Assembly (NCBI RefSeq): GCF_900177735.1
Contig: NZ_FXBB01000014.1
Span: 1 to 64,000, forward strand
Length of the DNA stretch: 64,000 bases
Origin: Dethiosulfovibrio salsuginis
Lineage (GTDB): Bacteria > Synergistota > Synergistia > Synergistales > Dethiosulfovibrionaceae
Direction: 5' to 3'
The first letter of the stretch is position 1. Every line of letters starts with the position of its first letter. The position numbers were made by a program, and so were the translations under genes. Positions 25,529-32,982 of the stretch are shown here, in pieces. The notes under the pieces were generated by a model. It saw only the letters and a list, made by a program, of their open reading frames with translations, was not told the origin of the DNA and searched no databases.

Positions 25529-26278
25529 ATGCCTTCTAAAGAGGATGAACTTTTATGGCAGAGATATATAGATAGCCATGACCCTATCGGCAAAGAGGCT
25601 ATCGTTCGTCGCTACCTCCCTCTGGTGAAGTACGTAGTCGCAAGGATGGCTGTCGCCCCCCCCTCAGGTATGGACTACGAGGATCTGGTGAGCTTTGGCA
25701 CCATGGGGCTTCTGGACGCCATAGATAGGTTTGAGCCTGAGAGAGGCTTTTCCTTTCAGACCTTCGCCGTTCCCAGGATTCGAGGTGCGGTCTTAGACGA
25801 ACTTCGTAAGTGTGACTGGTTTTCCAGGACCGGCAGGGAGAAGCTACAGAGGCTGGAAAAAGCGACCGAAAGACTGCTGGTTCAGGGAATTTCCCTGGAC
25901 GACGAGACCCTTAAAAACGAGCTAGACATCGACGATCGTTCCTACAGGGAGATGCTGGAGCTCGCCTCTAGAGGGTATATGGTCTCTCTGGACGAGGTTA
26001 TGGCTCTGGAGGAGGGAGACGTCCAGAAAGGCGACCTTCTCGCCGACCCTGGACTGTCCGCTCAGGAGATGCTGGAGAGAAAAGAGGACATAGAGAGGGT
26101 TGTATCGGTTCTGGAGAAACTCCCCGAAAGGGAGCGACTTGTGGTCTCTATGTACTACCTGGAGGAATTAACCCTGAAGGAGATAGGCTTGGTCCTAGGT
26201 GTAACCGAATCCAGGGTCTCTCAGATACACGGTAAGGCCATATCTACCATGAAAAGTAGATTAAAAACTCGAGGTTGA
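25529..26278 (+). CDS. fliA: Flagellar sigma factor FliA (SigD/WhiG type)
   Basis: This sigma-28 factor directs late flagellar and chemotaxis gene expression. The 249-residue product has region 2 (YLPLVKYVVARMAV, DYEDLVSFGTMGLLDAIDRF, FSFQTFAVPRIRGAVLDELR), region 3 (REKLQRLEKATERLLVQG...) and region 4 (LPERERLVVSMYYLEELTLK, VLGVTESRVSQIHGKAI). ATG 25529 follows GGGAGGGGG. FlgM, its usual antagonist, is not seen in this window. Confidence 0.94.
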   Translation: MPSKEDELLWQRYIDSHDPIGKEAIVRRYLPLVKYVVARMAVAPPSGMDYEDLVSFGTMGLLDAIDRFEPERGFSFQTFAVPRIRGAVLDELRKCDWFSRTGREKLQRLEKATERLLVQGISLDDETLKNELDIDDRSYREMLELASRGYMVSLDEVMALEEGDVQKGDLLADPGLSAQEMLERKEDIERVVSVLEKLPERERLVVSMYYLEELTLKEIGLVLGVTESRVSQIHGKAISTMKSRLKTRG

Positions 26279-26317
26279 GCGATCTGTAACCACTCGGTTA
26301 GATCAGGAGGTGTTTTG

Positions 26318-27895
26318 ATGGAGCGAGTAAAGATCGAAAAGAACGAAGAGGGGGTTTACCTCTCCGTAGCGGAGGGGGTTTCCCTCTCGGAGGTTCTGGA
26401 TGCCCTCGAAAAAGAGAGGATCTCCGGGGCCGAACCCGGGCTGGTGGAGCAGGCCCTGACAGTGCCGGGAAACAGGGTCCGAATTGTGGAGGGGCAAGTC
26501 GATCGTCCCGCTCGAATTAGTGTGGATATATCCAGAGACTACCTGCTAGCCAGGATGTCCATAGAGCCGCCGGAAGGGTCTTTTGGCTGGCCTTCTTTGG
26601 CGGATCTAAAGTCGACTCTAGAGGCAAAGGGAGTCATTTACGGAATAGACGACACGGCCCTATCCCGTCTGGTGGAAGAAAAAATCGCCGATCAGTGGGT
26701 GGAGGTCGCCAAAGGGGCTCCTCCTGTGGACGGCAAGGACAGCGAGGTCGACTACAAAATCGAGTTCGGCAGCTCTAAGCCTCTGGACCAGGGAAAAGAC
26801 GGCAAAGTGGATATGAAAGAGCTCTCCACCATAACCATAGTCCGTAAGGGGCAACTTCTGGCGACCCGAGTCCCCTTTACCGAGGCCCACGACGGCATTA
26901 GCGTTCAGGGCAAGACCATCAAGGCTAAAAACGGCAAAGATCGTAAACTTCCTGCAGGCCAGGGCACGGTGTCCTCGGAGGACGAGACAGAGCTTTACGC
27001 CGAGCACGACGGGCATCTCGTCATGAGAGGCGGCGTACTGGACGTCCTTCCAGTCTACGTCGTCCCCGGTGACGTGGACTACAGCGTAGGTAACATAAAC
27101 TTTATCGGTTCCGTCGAGGTCAAAGGAGCGGTTAGAGACGGCTTCGAGATAAAGACCACCGGCAACGTCGACGTCGGAGGGGTAGTCGAGGGAGCGGTCA
27201 TAGAGACCGACGGCGATCTAGAGATAAAAGTCGGCGTCTCCGCTGGGAATAAAGGCTCTCTAAAAATAGGAGGTTCTCTGACCGCAGGGTATATAGACAA
27301 GGCCCATCTTATGATCGGAGGCAACATCCAGGTCAAAGACGCCATTATGCACAGCGATATATCCGCCGGTCGGTCTATAGCGGTAGGGGTAAACAGAGGT
27401 AAAGGACAGATCGTAGGGGGCAAGACGCAGGCTGGAGTCTCGGTCCAGTGCATAACCTTAGGCAGCCAGATGGGAACCAAAACGGAGGTCCACGTCGGCG
27501 TATCCCCTTTGCTGGCTAACAGAAAGGCGGAGCTGACCTCCCTCCTAGCGGAAAATCAGGAAAAGCTCGGCCAGATAGACACCAACATCGGTTTCCTTAA
27601 AAAACTTGAGAAAGCGGGCAAGCTGGATACAGAGAAAAGAACCATACTCCTCAAACTTACCAAGGGAAGTTTTCAGATTCAGTCTCTCCTCGGCCAGTGG
27701 AAGAAAGAGCTGGAAGAACTGGGCGTGAAGATGGAGAGAAGCCGATCCGACGCTAAGGTAAAGGTCAAGGAATGGTGCTATCCTGGGGTGTCGATCTCTA
27801 TGAGGGGCTGTACCTACCTGGTGCGGGAGGATGTGCGGTTCGTAAGCTTTTCCTATCAGGACGGCGAGATAAAGGTGCTGCCCTACGACAGGTAA
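26318..27895 (+). CDS. FapA-type DUF342 protein
   Basis: The 525-residue product belongs to the DUF342/FapA family, with a catalytically unassigned N-terminal domain, a central right-handed beta-helix-like region rich in Gly/Asp/Val (about residues 235-400, for example GNINFIGSVEVKGAVRDGFE and KTTGNVDVGGVVEGAVIETD) and a C-terminal coiled-coil hairpin (about residues 405-480). Members commonly lie in flagellar/chemotaxis operons of Firmicutes and Synergistota and in Vibrio next to polarity genes. ATG 26318 is chosen because AGGAGG ends 7 bases upstream. Its biochemical role is not known to me. Confidence 0.85.
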   Translation: MERVKIEKNEEGVYLSVAEGVSLSEVLDALEKERISGAEPGLVEQALTVPGNRVRIVEGQVDRPARISVDISRDYLLARMSIEPPEGSFGWPSLADLKSTLEAKGVIYGIDDTALSRLVEEKIADQWVEVAKGAPPVDGKDSEVDYKIEFGSSKPLDQGKDGKVDMKELSTITIVRKGQLLATRVPFTEAHDGISVQGKTIKAKNGKDRKLPAGQGTVSSEDETELYAEHDGHLVMRGGVLDVLPVYVVPGDVDYSVGNINFIGSVEVKGAVRDGFEIKTTGNVDVGGVVEGAVIETDGDLEIKVGVSAGNKGSLKIGGSLTAGYIDKAHLMIGGNIQVKDAIMHSDISAGRSIAVGVNRGKGQIVGGKTQAGVSVQCITLGSQMGTKTEVHVGVSPLLANRKAELTSLLAENQEKLGQIDTNIGFLKKLEKAGKLDTEKRTILLKLTKGSFQIQSLLGQWKKELEELGVKMERSRSDAKVKVKEWCYPGVSISMRGCTYLVREDVRFVSFSYQDGEIKVLPYDR

Positions 27896-27915
27896 CTCCG
27901 AAAGGAGGCTGTTTT

Positions 27916-28212
27916 ATGATAAATCCCATTGATCACCAGCTTTCCTACTGGAAGGTCGAGAAAAACGCCGAGAGCCATAAAGATCCCGCCTCCGGTGCAA
28001 GGCAGGCTTTGGAGGCTCAGGCCTCGGAGAAAGAGGCGGAAAAAAGGGATTCGTCGGTTCAGGCAGGGGAGGATTCCAGAGAATCCCAACGCTCCGGTGT
28101 CGGCGACAGGGACGCCAAGAGACATAAACATAAATCGGAGGCTAGAGAGCCCTCTGAGACAGAGGAATCAACGGAAGATACAAAAAAAGAAGGGTTAGAT
28201 CTTTATGCCTGA
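27916..28212 (+). CDS. Small highly charged hypothetical protein
   Basis: A 98-residue product begins at ATG 27916 behind an AAAGGAGG site. It starts MINPIDHQLSYWKVEKNAES and becomes a very Lys/Glu/Asp/Ser/Arg-rich, probably disordered tail (from about residue 25) ending in KKEGLDLYA. I recognise no domain. It overlaps the next gene by 8 bases and follows the DUF342 gene by 20, so it belongs to the same transcript. The short hydrophobic-free N-terminus argues against secretion. Confidence 0.6.
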   Translation: MINPIDHQLSYWKVEKNAESHKDPASGARQALEAQASEKEAEKRDSSVQAGEDSRESQRSGVGDRDAKRHKHKSEAREPSETEESTEDTKKEGLDLYA

Positions 28213-28735
28213 TTCACCTGTTTTAGGCTATATAACCGTAAATGCCGATGGCGATGGATTCAGGGGAGCCGCTTTGGTCGTGGATCATAGAGGAATCCCC
28301 CTGGACTTTCGCTACACCGACGCCGTCTCTCCTACCAGGCTTGAGAGGGTTCTATACGGCGACGCTCTTGAGATATACGTCAGGGAGGAGGTCATCCTCG
28401 GTAGCCTTTTGGACGCCGTGGAGGAATCTCCTAATATCTGGATATGCGGAGATCGTCATCTCTTAGAGCCCGTGTCGAACCGGGCCAAATGCCTCGCTGT
28501 AACCCTTGAGGGGGCTAACAGAAACTCCCTGGAAGAACCTGGTGCCCTTTCCCCTATGCCCGAGGAGGGTTATTATCTCCTTCAGGTAAGCCTAATGGGT
28601 CCTCCTTGCCGTCTTTCGGTTCTATCTGAATCCGACTCCTCCAAGGCAGCTTCCATACTTGTAGATGCTGGAGCCACTATGGACGTGCTGGAGCCTTTCA
28701 ACAGGATAGATCGGGCCATAGAATCCCTTGAGTGA
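28205..28735 (+). CDS. Hypothetical protein in flagellar operon
   Basis: The 176-residue product is not one I recognise. It starts MPDSPVLGYITVNADGDGFR, seems mixed alpha/beta and cytosolic, and has no signal peptide or membrane segment. Segments such as ALVVDHRGIPLDFRYTDAVS and LERVLYGDALEIYVREEVIL suggest a compact globular domain. It overlaps the preceding small gene by 8 bases and precedes another unknown by 9. The tight junctions and intact frame support it being real. Confidence 0.65.
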   Translation: MPDSPVLGYITVNADGDGFRGAALVVDHRGIPLDFRYTDAVSPTRLERVLYGDALEIYVREEVILGSLLDAVEESPNIWICGDRHLLEPVSNRAKCLAVTLEGANRNSLEEPGALSPMPEEGYYLLQVSLMGPPCRLSVLSESDSSKAASILVDAGATMDVLEPFNRIDRAIESLE

Positions 28736-28744
28736 CCGCCCAAA

Positions 28745-29314
28745 ATGGATATCCGTTCGGTAAAAGAGGGGCTTAAAAGGCTGTTTCTCGGAAGGGTTTC
28801 GGTCAAGGCCTTAACTCTATCGATGGAGAGCAAGGATAACCTCGAGATTAACTCGCTCCGAAGGTCGGTGGACGTCCACCGACTTAGGTCCTCGGTCTCA
28901 GTGGCGAAAGCAAATTTTGCCAGCTGGAATCAGGGAGTGGCGAAAGGCCATAGACTGGAGCTATTTATATCCCCTCCTAAAGCGAAGGGCAGGTGTCTGT
29001 CCTTGAGCTGTAAGGTCTTGGGGCGTAAGGAGCCAAAGAGAAGGGTTAAGGTTTCGAGATATATAAAGAGAATATCCTCTCTGCCTCAGATGCGGCAGAA
29101 TTTGGCAAGCTATATATCCGATAAGGAGAAAAAGAAAGGCGTATTAGCCCTCTTTTATCCGGTCATAGAGGAATGCGTGGTAAAAAGTGCTCTCGAAAAA
29201 GAGAGCGGATCGCTGTACGTCTGGTATAATCCTTCCTGCAACGGTCCTCCTAAAGTGTTGTGTCTCGTTCCCGAACCTGGAAAGAGACCTCCTCTCGGTT
29301 GGAGATGGCTATAG
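28745..29314 (+). CDS. Hypothetical basic protein
   Basis: The 189-residue product (MDIRSVKEGLKRLFLGRVSV...) is rich in Lys/Arg and Ser, with no clear membrane segment. It has two cysteines near SLSCKVLG and one in YNPSCNGPPK, and a Pro-rich end (LVPEPGKRPPLGWRWL). I recognise no family. ATG 28745 is 9 bases after the preceding gene; no strong ribosome-binding site is visible. It may work with the two upstream unknowns. Confidence 0.6.
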   Translation: MDIRSVKEGLKRLFLGRVSVKALTLSMESKDNLEINSLRRSVDVHRLRSSVSVAKANFASWNQGVAKGHRLELFISPPKAKGRCLSLSCKVLGRKEPKRRVKVSRYIKRISSLPQMRQNLASYISDKEKKKGVLALFYPVIEECVVKSALEKESGSLYVWYNPSCNGPPKVLCLVPEPGKRPPLGWRWL

Positions 29315-29371
29315 TCACGGTATTTCACCGTATCATAGGGAAGATATGAAAGGAGACCCCAAAGGGACGCA

Positions 29372-29842
29372 ATGGAAGAAAACAGAACTGTCAAAGAAAC
29401 GACTCCTGCTAGTCCGGGAGATGTGGTCACTGGAGTGATAGAGCAGGTGATGCCCTACGGAGCTTTTGTCCGTCTTTCGTCAGGACAGAGGGCCATGGTG
29501 CATATATCCCAACTATCCCACAACTTCGTGAAAGACGTAGCCGACGTTGTGGCGGTCAATCAGGAAATCACCGCCAAAATCATCAAGATCGACGAAAAGG
29601 GACGGATAGACCTGTCTATAAAGGCTATGAGCGAAGCCCCTTCACGTCCTGCTAGGCCGCCCTTTAAAAGACCTGGCCCCGCTCCTGTCGGTGCGCCTAG
29701 AGACACCGCTCCTCGTACTCCTGAGGAGGATTTCGAGAAAAAGCTGTCCAACTTCATGAAAAAAAGCGAAGAGAGGATCTCCACTCTTAACTCTGGAGGC
29801 AAATCCAGTGGTCGCGGTGGGAAGAAAAAAGGCGGTCGTTAG
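29372..29842 (+). CDS. S1 RNA-binding domain protein (YugI/YabR-like)
   Basis: A 156-residue protein with one S1 domain at about residues 14-86 (GDVVTGVIEQVMPYGAFVRL, MVHISQLSHNFVKDVADVV, ITAKIIKIDEKGRIDLSIKA) and a Pro/Arg-rich, Lys/Gly-rich tail (GGKSSGRGGKKKGGR). Single-S1 proteins of this size bind RNA or ribosomes in Firmicutes (YabR, YugI). ATG 29372 follows AAAGGGACG. The 57-base gap upstream contains a short ACGGT-ATTTC-ACCGT hairpin but no clear promoter. It is followed directly by the DUF501 gene. Confidence 0.88.
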   Translation: MEENRTVKETTPASPGDVVTGVIEQVMPYGAFVRLSSGQRAMVHISQLSHNFVKDVADVVAVNQEITAKIIKIDEKGRIDLSIKAMSEAPSRPARPPFKRPGPAPVGAPRDTAPRTPEEDFEKKLSNFMKKSEERISTLNSGGKSSGRGGKKKGGR

Positions 29843-29846
29843 TTCT

Positions 29847-30410
29847 GTGATCTCAAGAGGATCTTTTGTATCGTCCTCCGATATATCTCTTATAACCGAT
29901 CAAATGGGAGGTCGTCGCTTCGACCCCTCCGGTGTCGTAGGGGTGGCTAAAAGATGTACCTGGGGTGTCCCTCAGGTATTTCGTTGTGCCCCTTTCAGAG
30001 GCTGGTGGCCTTTTCCCACTACCTACTGGCTTTCCTGTCCGTGGTTGATAAAGGTCGCAGGAGCTCTCGAGTCTCAAGGCGGGGTTTCCGAGTTGGAGGA
30101 CTATCTTAGCTCTCACAGGTCGAGCTGGATAAAATACCAGATGCTTCACGGCCTTGTCCGTATCGCCGATATTCCTAAGTCTCAAAGGGCCTTTCTGAGA
30201 AGCCATCGAAGATCGGTCTGGGATGTCCTCCGTCGTGGCGGAATAGGCGGAATCGATTATTCTCGTTCCGACGACCTATCGGTCAAATGTCTTCACCTCC
30301 AGATAGCCTCCTGGCTGGCCCTGGGCCATCATCCCGGGAGTAATTGGCTCGTGGATAAGATCCCCCATCGAAGCTGTGACGATGGCCGATGCGTTATCCG
30401 AGAGCGGTAA
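29847..30410 (+). CDS. DUF501 family protein
   Basis: The product matches DUF501, a conserved family of unknown function. It shows the diagnostic pattern GRRFDPSGVVGVAKRCTWGV, then FPTTYWLSCPWLIKVAGALE. I take GTG 29847, 4 bases after the S1 gene stop, giving 187 residues; ATG 29905 (MGGRRFDPSG) is an alternative, and the frame is open further upstream into the S1 gene. In Actinobacteria DUF501 lies beside divIC/ftsB-like and ppx genes, and S1 proteins are neighbours of divIC in Firmicutes, so this pair may be a remnant of that cluster. A terminator follows. Confidence 0.8.
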   Translation: MISRGSFVSSSDISLITDQMGGRRFDPSGVVGVAKRCTWGVPQVFRCAPFRGWWPFPTTYWLSCPWLIKVAGALESQGGVSELEDYLSSHRSSWIKYQMLHGLVRIADIPKSQRAFLRSHRRSVWDVLRRGGIGGIDYSRSDDLSVKCLHLQIASWLALGHHPGSNWLVDKIPHRSCDDGRCVIRER

Positions 30411-30426
30411 AAGCTCTAGGTCTCAG

Positions 30427-30458
30427 GTCCCTCTCCCGGAAGGTGGGGGACTTTTTTT
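30427..30458 (+). terminator. Rho-independent terminator after DUF501 gene
   Basis: GTCCCTCTCC at 30427-30436 pairs with GGTGGGGGAC at 30442-30451 (nine pairs with one G-U and one mismatch), followed by seven T at 30452-30458. It starts 16 bases after the DUF501 stop and would end the long flagellar/chemotaxis transcript. Confidence 0.8.
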
Positions 30459-30464
30459 ATGAAA

Positions 30465-30621
30465 GGAACCTCTAAAAATTCACCTTTGAGTCCCCTCGGA
30501 GAGACCGTTCCGCCTACGTCCTGTCGCCCCATTCGTACTACACAACGGCAGGTCGAGTATACGGGCTCGAATGGGCTCCGTCGGAACGATCTCTCCGAGG
30601 GTGGGTGTTTTTAGAGGTGCC
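30465..30621. repeat. 157-bp inverted-repeat element with pseudoknot loop
   Basis: The outer arms GGAACCTCTAAAAA (30465-30478) and TTTTTAGAGGTGCC (30608-30621) pair with one mismatch. CACC (30481-30484) pairs with GGTG (30604-30607). CCCTCGGAGAGACCGTTCCG (30493-30512) pairs with 30582-30601 at 19 of 20 positions. Inside, CCTGTCG (30520-30526) pairs with CGGCAGG (30546-30552), and CCCATTCG (30528-30535) pairs exactly with CGAATGGG (30568-30575). The two inner stems interleave, giving an H-type pseudoknot. No coding potential. It lies between a terminator and a promoter, so it may be a non-autonomous mobile element (MITE-like) or a structured RNA; I cannot decide. Confidence 0.75.
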
Positions 30622-30632
30622 CTTAAGAAAAA

Positions 30633-30644
30633 CGGACCGGTCCG
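30633..30644. repeat. 12-bp perfect palindrome before tRNA promoter
   Basis: CGGACCGGTCCG at 30633-30644 is fully self-complementary, flanked by AAAAA and ATTTTT, and ends 10 bases before the -35 box of the tRNA promoter. It could be an operator or the relic of a terminator for the element upstream. No function can be assigned from sequence alone. Confidence 0.4.
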
Positions 30645-30654
30645 ATTTTTATCC

Positions 30655-30683
30655 TTGACAAAAATCTCGAGAGAGAGTAATAT
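30655..30683 (+). promoter_or_regulatory. Strong sigma-70-type promoter for tRNA genes
   Basis: TTGACA at 30655-30660 (perfect -35) and TAATAT at 30678-30683 (-10) are separated by 17 bases. The expected transcript start, near 30690, is about 16 bases before tRNA-Lys. A GAGAGAG spacer and the ACCCGAGCG region downstream are unremarkable. Confidence 0.85.
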
Positions 30684-30706
30684 ACCCGAGCGTTCTTGAG
30701 CAACGG

Positions 30707-30782
30707 GAGTCGTTAGCTCAGTCGGTAGAGCACCGGACTTTTAATCCGGGTGTCGTGGGTTCGAATCCCACACGACTCACCA
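30707..30782 (+). tRNA. tRNA-Lys(TTT)
   Basis: A 76-base cloverleaf. Acceptor GAGTCGT (30707-30713) pairs with ACGACTC (30772-30778); anticodon stem CCGGA/TCCGG encloses CTTTTAA with anticodon TTT; T stem GTGGG/CCCAC encloses TTCGAAT. The discriminator is A and CCA (30780-30782) is encoded. First of three tRNAs on one transcript. Confidence 0.97.
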
Positions 30783-30786
30783 TCGC

Positions 30787-30862
30787 GGTCCCATCGTCCA
30801 GAGGTCTAGGACACCGCCCTTTCACGGCGGCGACGCGGGTTCGAACCCCGCTGGGACCGCCA
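30787..30862 (+). tRNA. tRNA-Glu(TTC)
   Basis: A 76-base cloverleaf. Acceptor GGTCCCA (30787-30793) pairs with TGGGACC (30852-30858); anticodon stem CCGCC/GGCGG encloses CTTTCAC with anticodon TTC; T stem GCGGG/CCCGC encloses TTCGAAC. Discriminator G and encoded CCA end at 30862. Only 4 bases separate it from tRNA-Lys. Confidence 0.97.
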
Positions 30863-30872
30863 TTTTTCGTAC

Positions 30873-30948
30873 GCCGATGTAGCTCAGTAGGTAGAGCAGC
30901 GCACTCGTAATGCGCAGGTCTCCAGTTCGAATCTGGACATCGGCTCCA
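30873..30948 (+). tRNA. tRNA-Thr(CGT)
   Basis: A 76-base cloverleaf. Acceptor GCCGATG (30873-30879) pairs with CATCGGC (30938-30944); anticodon stem GCGCA/TGCGC encloses CTCGTAA with anticodon CGT; T stem TCCAG/CTGGA encloses TTCGAAT. Discriminator T and encoded CCA end at 30948. It reads ACG codons. Confidence 0.97.
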
Positions 30949-30960
30949 GAGGTTTTTCAT

Positions 30961-30992
30961 GGGTTCTCGGGCTATCCGAGAGCCCCTTTTTT
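30961..30992 (+). terminator. Rho-independent terminator of the tRNA operon
   Basis: GGGTTCTCGG (30961-30970) pairs with CCGAGAGCCC (30976-30985) over ten pairs including one G-U, loop GCTAT, followed by six T at 30987-30992. It lies 12 bases after tRNA-Thr and 22 bases before the next start codon. Confidence 0.9.
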
Positions 30993-31014
30993 ATATGAAA
31001 GCAGGTGTCTATCG

Positions 31015-31659
31015 GTGAAGGAACGAAAAATACTTTTTTTACGGCACGGAGAGACCGACTGGAACGCCCAGTTTCGCTATCAGGGATCTATGGACATACC
31101 ATTGAACTCTATAGGAGAGAGACAGGCCTCCCAGGTGGCTTTCAGGATAAAGGGATGGAGCCCTGAGCGATGCTTCACCAGTCCCCAAAAAAGGGCGGTC
31201 AGGACCGCTGAAATAGCGGTAAGGGGTATCTGTGCCCCTCAGACGATCGACGATCTCAGAGAGATCTCCTTCGGCGTTTGGGAGGGCCAGCCTATCGGGG
31301 ATATAATGAAGAACTACGGTGACGACTACATCCGCTGGAGGGAGGATCCCTCCTCCTGGTCCCCACCGGAGTCGGAGCCTTTCTCCGCGGTCCAGACAAG
31401 GGTCAAAGGTGCTATCGACTCCATCCTGGAGCAGGAAGGGGACAGGTTTTTGGTGGTGGCTCACGGAGGGACCATAAGGGCGGCGCTGGCCTCGCTGTTC
31501 GGGTTTTCCGGTGCCTCCGTATGGAAAATGCGGCTAGGCAACTGTGCCCTGACGGGAGTCTCCTTCTGGGATGGGCGGCCCGCCCTCCATTTCGTCAACG
31601 ACTGCCTCCACAGCGATCTCCCTGAGGAGATACTTTCCTCTCTATCGGTGGACCTATAA
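31015..31659 (+). CDS. Histidine phosphatase (GpmB/CobC-like)
   Basis: The 214-residue product belongs to the histidine phosphatase superfamily. It has the catalytic RHGETDWN near residue 10, FTSPQKRAVRTAEIAVRG, a catalytic glutamate region REISFGVWEGQ and the second histidine in FLVVAHGGTIRAALASLFG. Possible substrates include phosphoglycerate, alpha-ribazole phosphate or other phosphomonoesters; sequence alone does not decide. GTG 31015 is chosen because the frame open upstream runs through tRNA-Thr and its terminator. A weak AGCAGGTG site precedes it. Confidence 0.85.
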   Translation: MKERKILFLRHGETDWNAQFRYQGSMDIPLNSIGERQASQVAFRIKGWSPERCFTSPQKRAVRTAEIAVRGICAPQTIDDLREISFGVWEGQPIGDIMKNYGDDYIRWREDPSSWSPPESEPFSAVQTRVKGAIDSILEQEGDRFLVVAHGGTIRAALASLFGFSGASVWKMRLGNCALTGVSFWDGRPALHFVNDCLHSDLPEEILSSLSVDL

Positions 31660-31683
31660 AATATGTCCTAAAACCTCCGTTGC

Positions 31684-31692
31684 TGGTACAAT
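31684..31692 (+). promoter_or_regulatory. Possible extended -10 promoter before sigma gene
   Basis: TGGTACAAT at 31684-31692 is an extended -10 element (TGN-TACAAT), 31 bases before ATG 31723. The -35 region at 17 bases upstream (TGTCCT, 31664-31669) is weak, which extended -10 promoters tolerate. Confidence 0.4.
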
Positions 31693-31722
31693 ATACCTCG
31701 GTGATGGAGGGGAGGGTTCTAT

Positions 31723-32289
31723 ATGGACGACGAACGATTGTCCAAATCCTTGGAGGATAGGCTTTGGTCGGAGATCAAAGAGGGTAGCGACGAGGCCAGA
31801 GAGAGGATAATCCTCTCCTACAGGCCTATGGTCTTCTGGATAGCGAAAAAATTCAGGGTGCCCGGTGATCTGTACCCCGACTTGGTTCAAGAGGGTATGG
31901 TGGCCCTCATAAACTCGGTGGATAACTTCGATCCCTCCAGAGGGTTTCGCTTTACCACCTACGGTTACTACAGGGTAAGAGGCCAGATGTTGAACTTTAT
32001 CCAGAGGAAAGAGGCTAAAGCTCCTGTTCCGGTGGAGGATATGGACGAAGAGCTTCAGGATCCCTTCTCTCCCGACAGAATAGACTCCCTTTTAGACCTG
32101 CAAAATGGACTCGATCGCCTCCCGGAGAGGGAGGCCCGAATACTCTCCGAGATGGTCCTTCAGGGTAAAAGTGCCCAGGAGGTAGCCGAAAGGGAAAGCA
32201 TGGACGTAAGCCACGTATACAGGCTTCGTCGTAAGGCCCTAGGGTGGCTAAGGTCCTGGTTTTTCCCCGATGCCACTTCCAGGGTATAA
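31723..32289 (+). CDS. Sigma-70 family RNA polymerase sigma factor
   Basis: The 188-residue product has sigma region 2 (LSYRPMVFWIAKKFRVPGDL, DLVQEGMVALINSVDNFDPS, FRFTTYGYYRVRGQMLNFIQ) and region 4 (LPEREARILSEMVLQGKSAQ, then ESMDVSHVYRLRRKALGWLR), with only a short acidic linker between and no region 3. It is smaller than FliA and not a classical ECF factor, since region 2 looks more like sporulation/SigH-type factors. ATG 31723 follows GGAGGGGAGG. It sits directly upstream of envelope genes and could control them; that is inference. Confidence 0.85.
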   Translation: MDDERLSKSLEDRLWSEIKEGSDEARERIILSYRPMVFWIAKKFRVPGDLYPDLVQEGMVALINSVDNFDPSRGFRFTTYGYYRVRGQMLNFIQRKEAKAPVPVEDMDEELQDPFSPDRIDSLLDLQNGLDRLPEREARILSEMVLQGKSAQEVAERESMDVSHVYRLRRKALGWLRSWFFPDATSRV

Positions 32290-32334
32290 AAGGGGATACT
32301 TCCTGTGCAAATAGAACACTAGGAGGTTCCCCTG

Positions 32335-32961
32335 ATGGAGAGCAAAATCCGCAAGGTTCAGAGATGGCTCGAACGGTGTGTAGACGCATGTAAATCCAGG
32401 TCCTGGGAAAACGCCCTGGCGGACATGGAGTGTGCCGCCGCCGAACTGGAGTCCGCCAGAAAAGAGCTTTGGTCCGTCGTCGACGGCACTAGATCCCAGA
32501 TCAAGGCGAAAAGACGGTCGAGGACTTTAGGTGCCTCCCTTACCGCTACGGTTTTTGTGCTCCTTTTCGCTATCCCTGTGGCCATGCCAGAGCCGATGAG
32601 GCAGCTGACCCAGACTATGGCCTGGGAGGACGAAAAGGCCCTTCTTGAGCTGGTGACCAGAGACGAGAGGGACCTTCTACTATCCCTCAGGAAAAGCCTG
32701 AGCGGTGCTAATAGGTTTGAAATAGCCGAAGGTACAGGGGAAACACCTTCTCCCGAGCCCCTCGCTGTTGCCTCTGTTTCCAGGACAAGATCGGTGGGGC
32801 CTAAACCGGCGAGATCGGGGCAGGATAAGGATAAAGAGGTCGAAAACGCCGCAAGACAGCCTATTCCCCTGGATGAGATGGTAGAGCTTCTGGAAATAGG
32901 GCAAAGAGCCCTTCGAAGGGGCGAAGGTTTTATCGTTTTAGAGGAAAGAGAGACGAATTAA
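32335..32961 (+). CDS. Membrane-anchored hypothetical protein
   Basis: The 208-residue product has a cytosolic N-terminal helical region (about residues 1-62), one membrane segment (about residues 66-84, LGASLTATVFVLLFAIPVAM) and a periplasmic tail that is Ser/Pro/Lys-rich around residues 130-170 and ends in a helix (IPLDEMVELLEIGQRALRRG). The layout resembles an anti-sigma factor, and the gene follows a sigma factor, but I see no recognised anti-sigma domain. ATG 32335 has AGGAGG 12 bases upstream. BamA follows after 21 bases. Confidence 0.6.
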   Translation: MESKIRKVQRWLERCVDACKSRSWENALADMECAAAELESARKELWSVVDGTRSQIKAKRRSRTLGASLTATVFVLLFAIPVAMPEPMRQLTQTMAWEDEKALLELVTRDERDLLLSLRKSLSGANRFEIAEGTGETPSPEPLAVASVSRTRSVGPKPARSGQDKDKEVENAARQPIPLDEMVELLEIGQRALRRGEGFIVLEERETN

Positions 32962-32982
32962 CGTTTGGAAGGAGAGGTTTAT

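Noticed and set aside
30910-31014. Upstream extension of the phosphatase gene
   Set aside because: It runs through tRNA-Thr and its terminator, so it cannot be coding.
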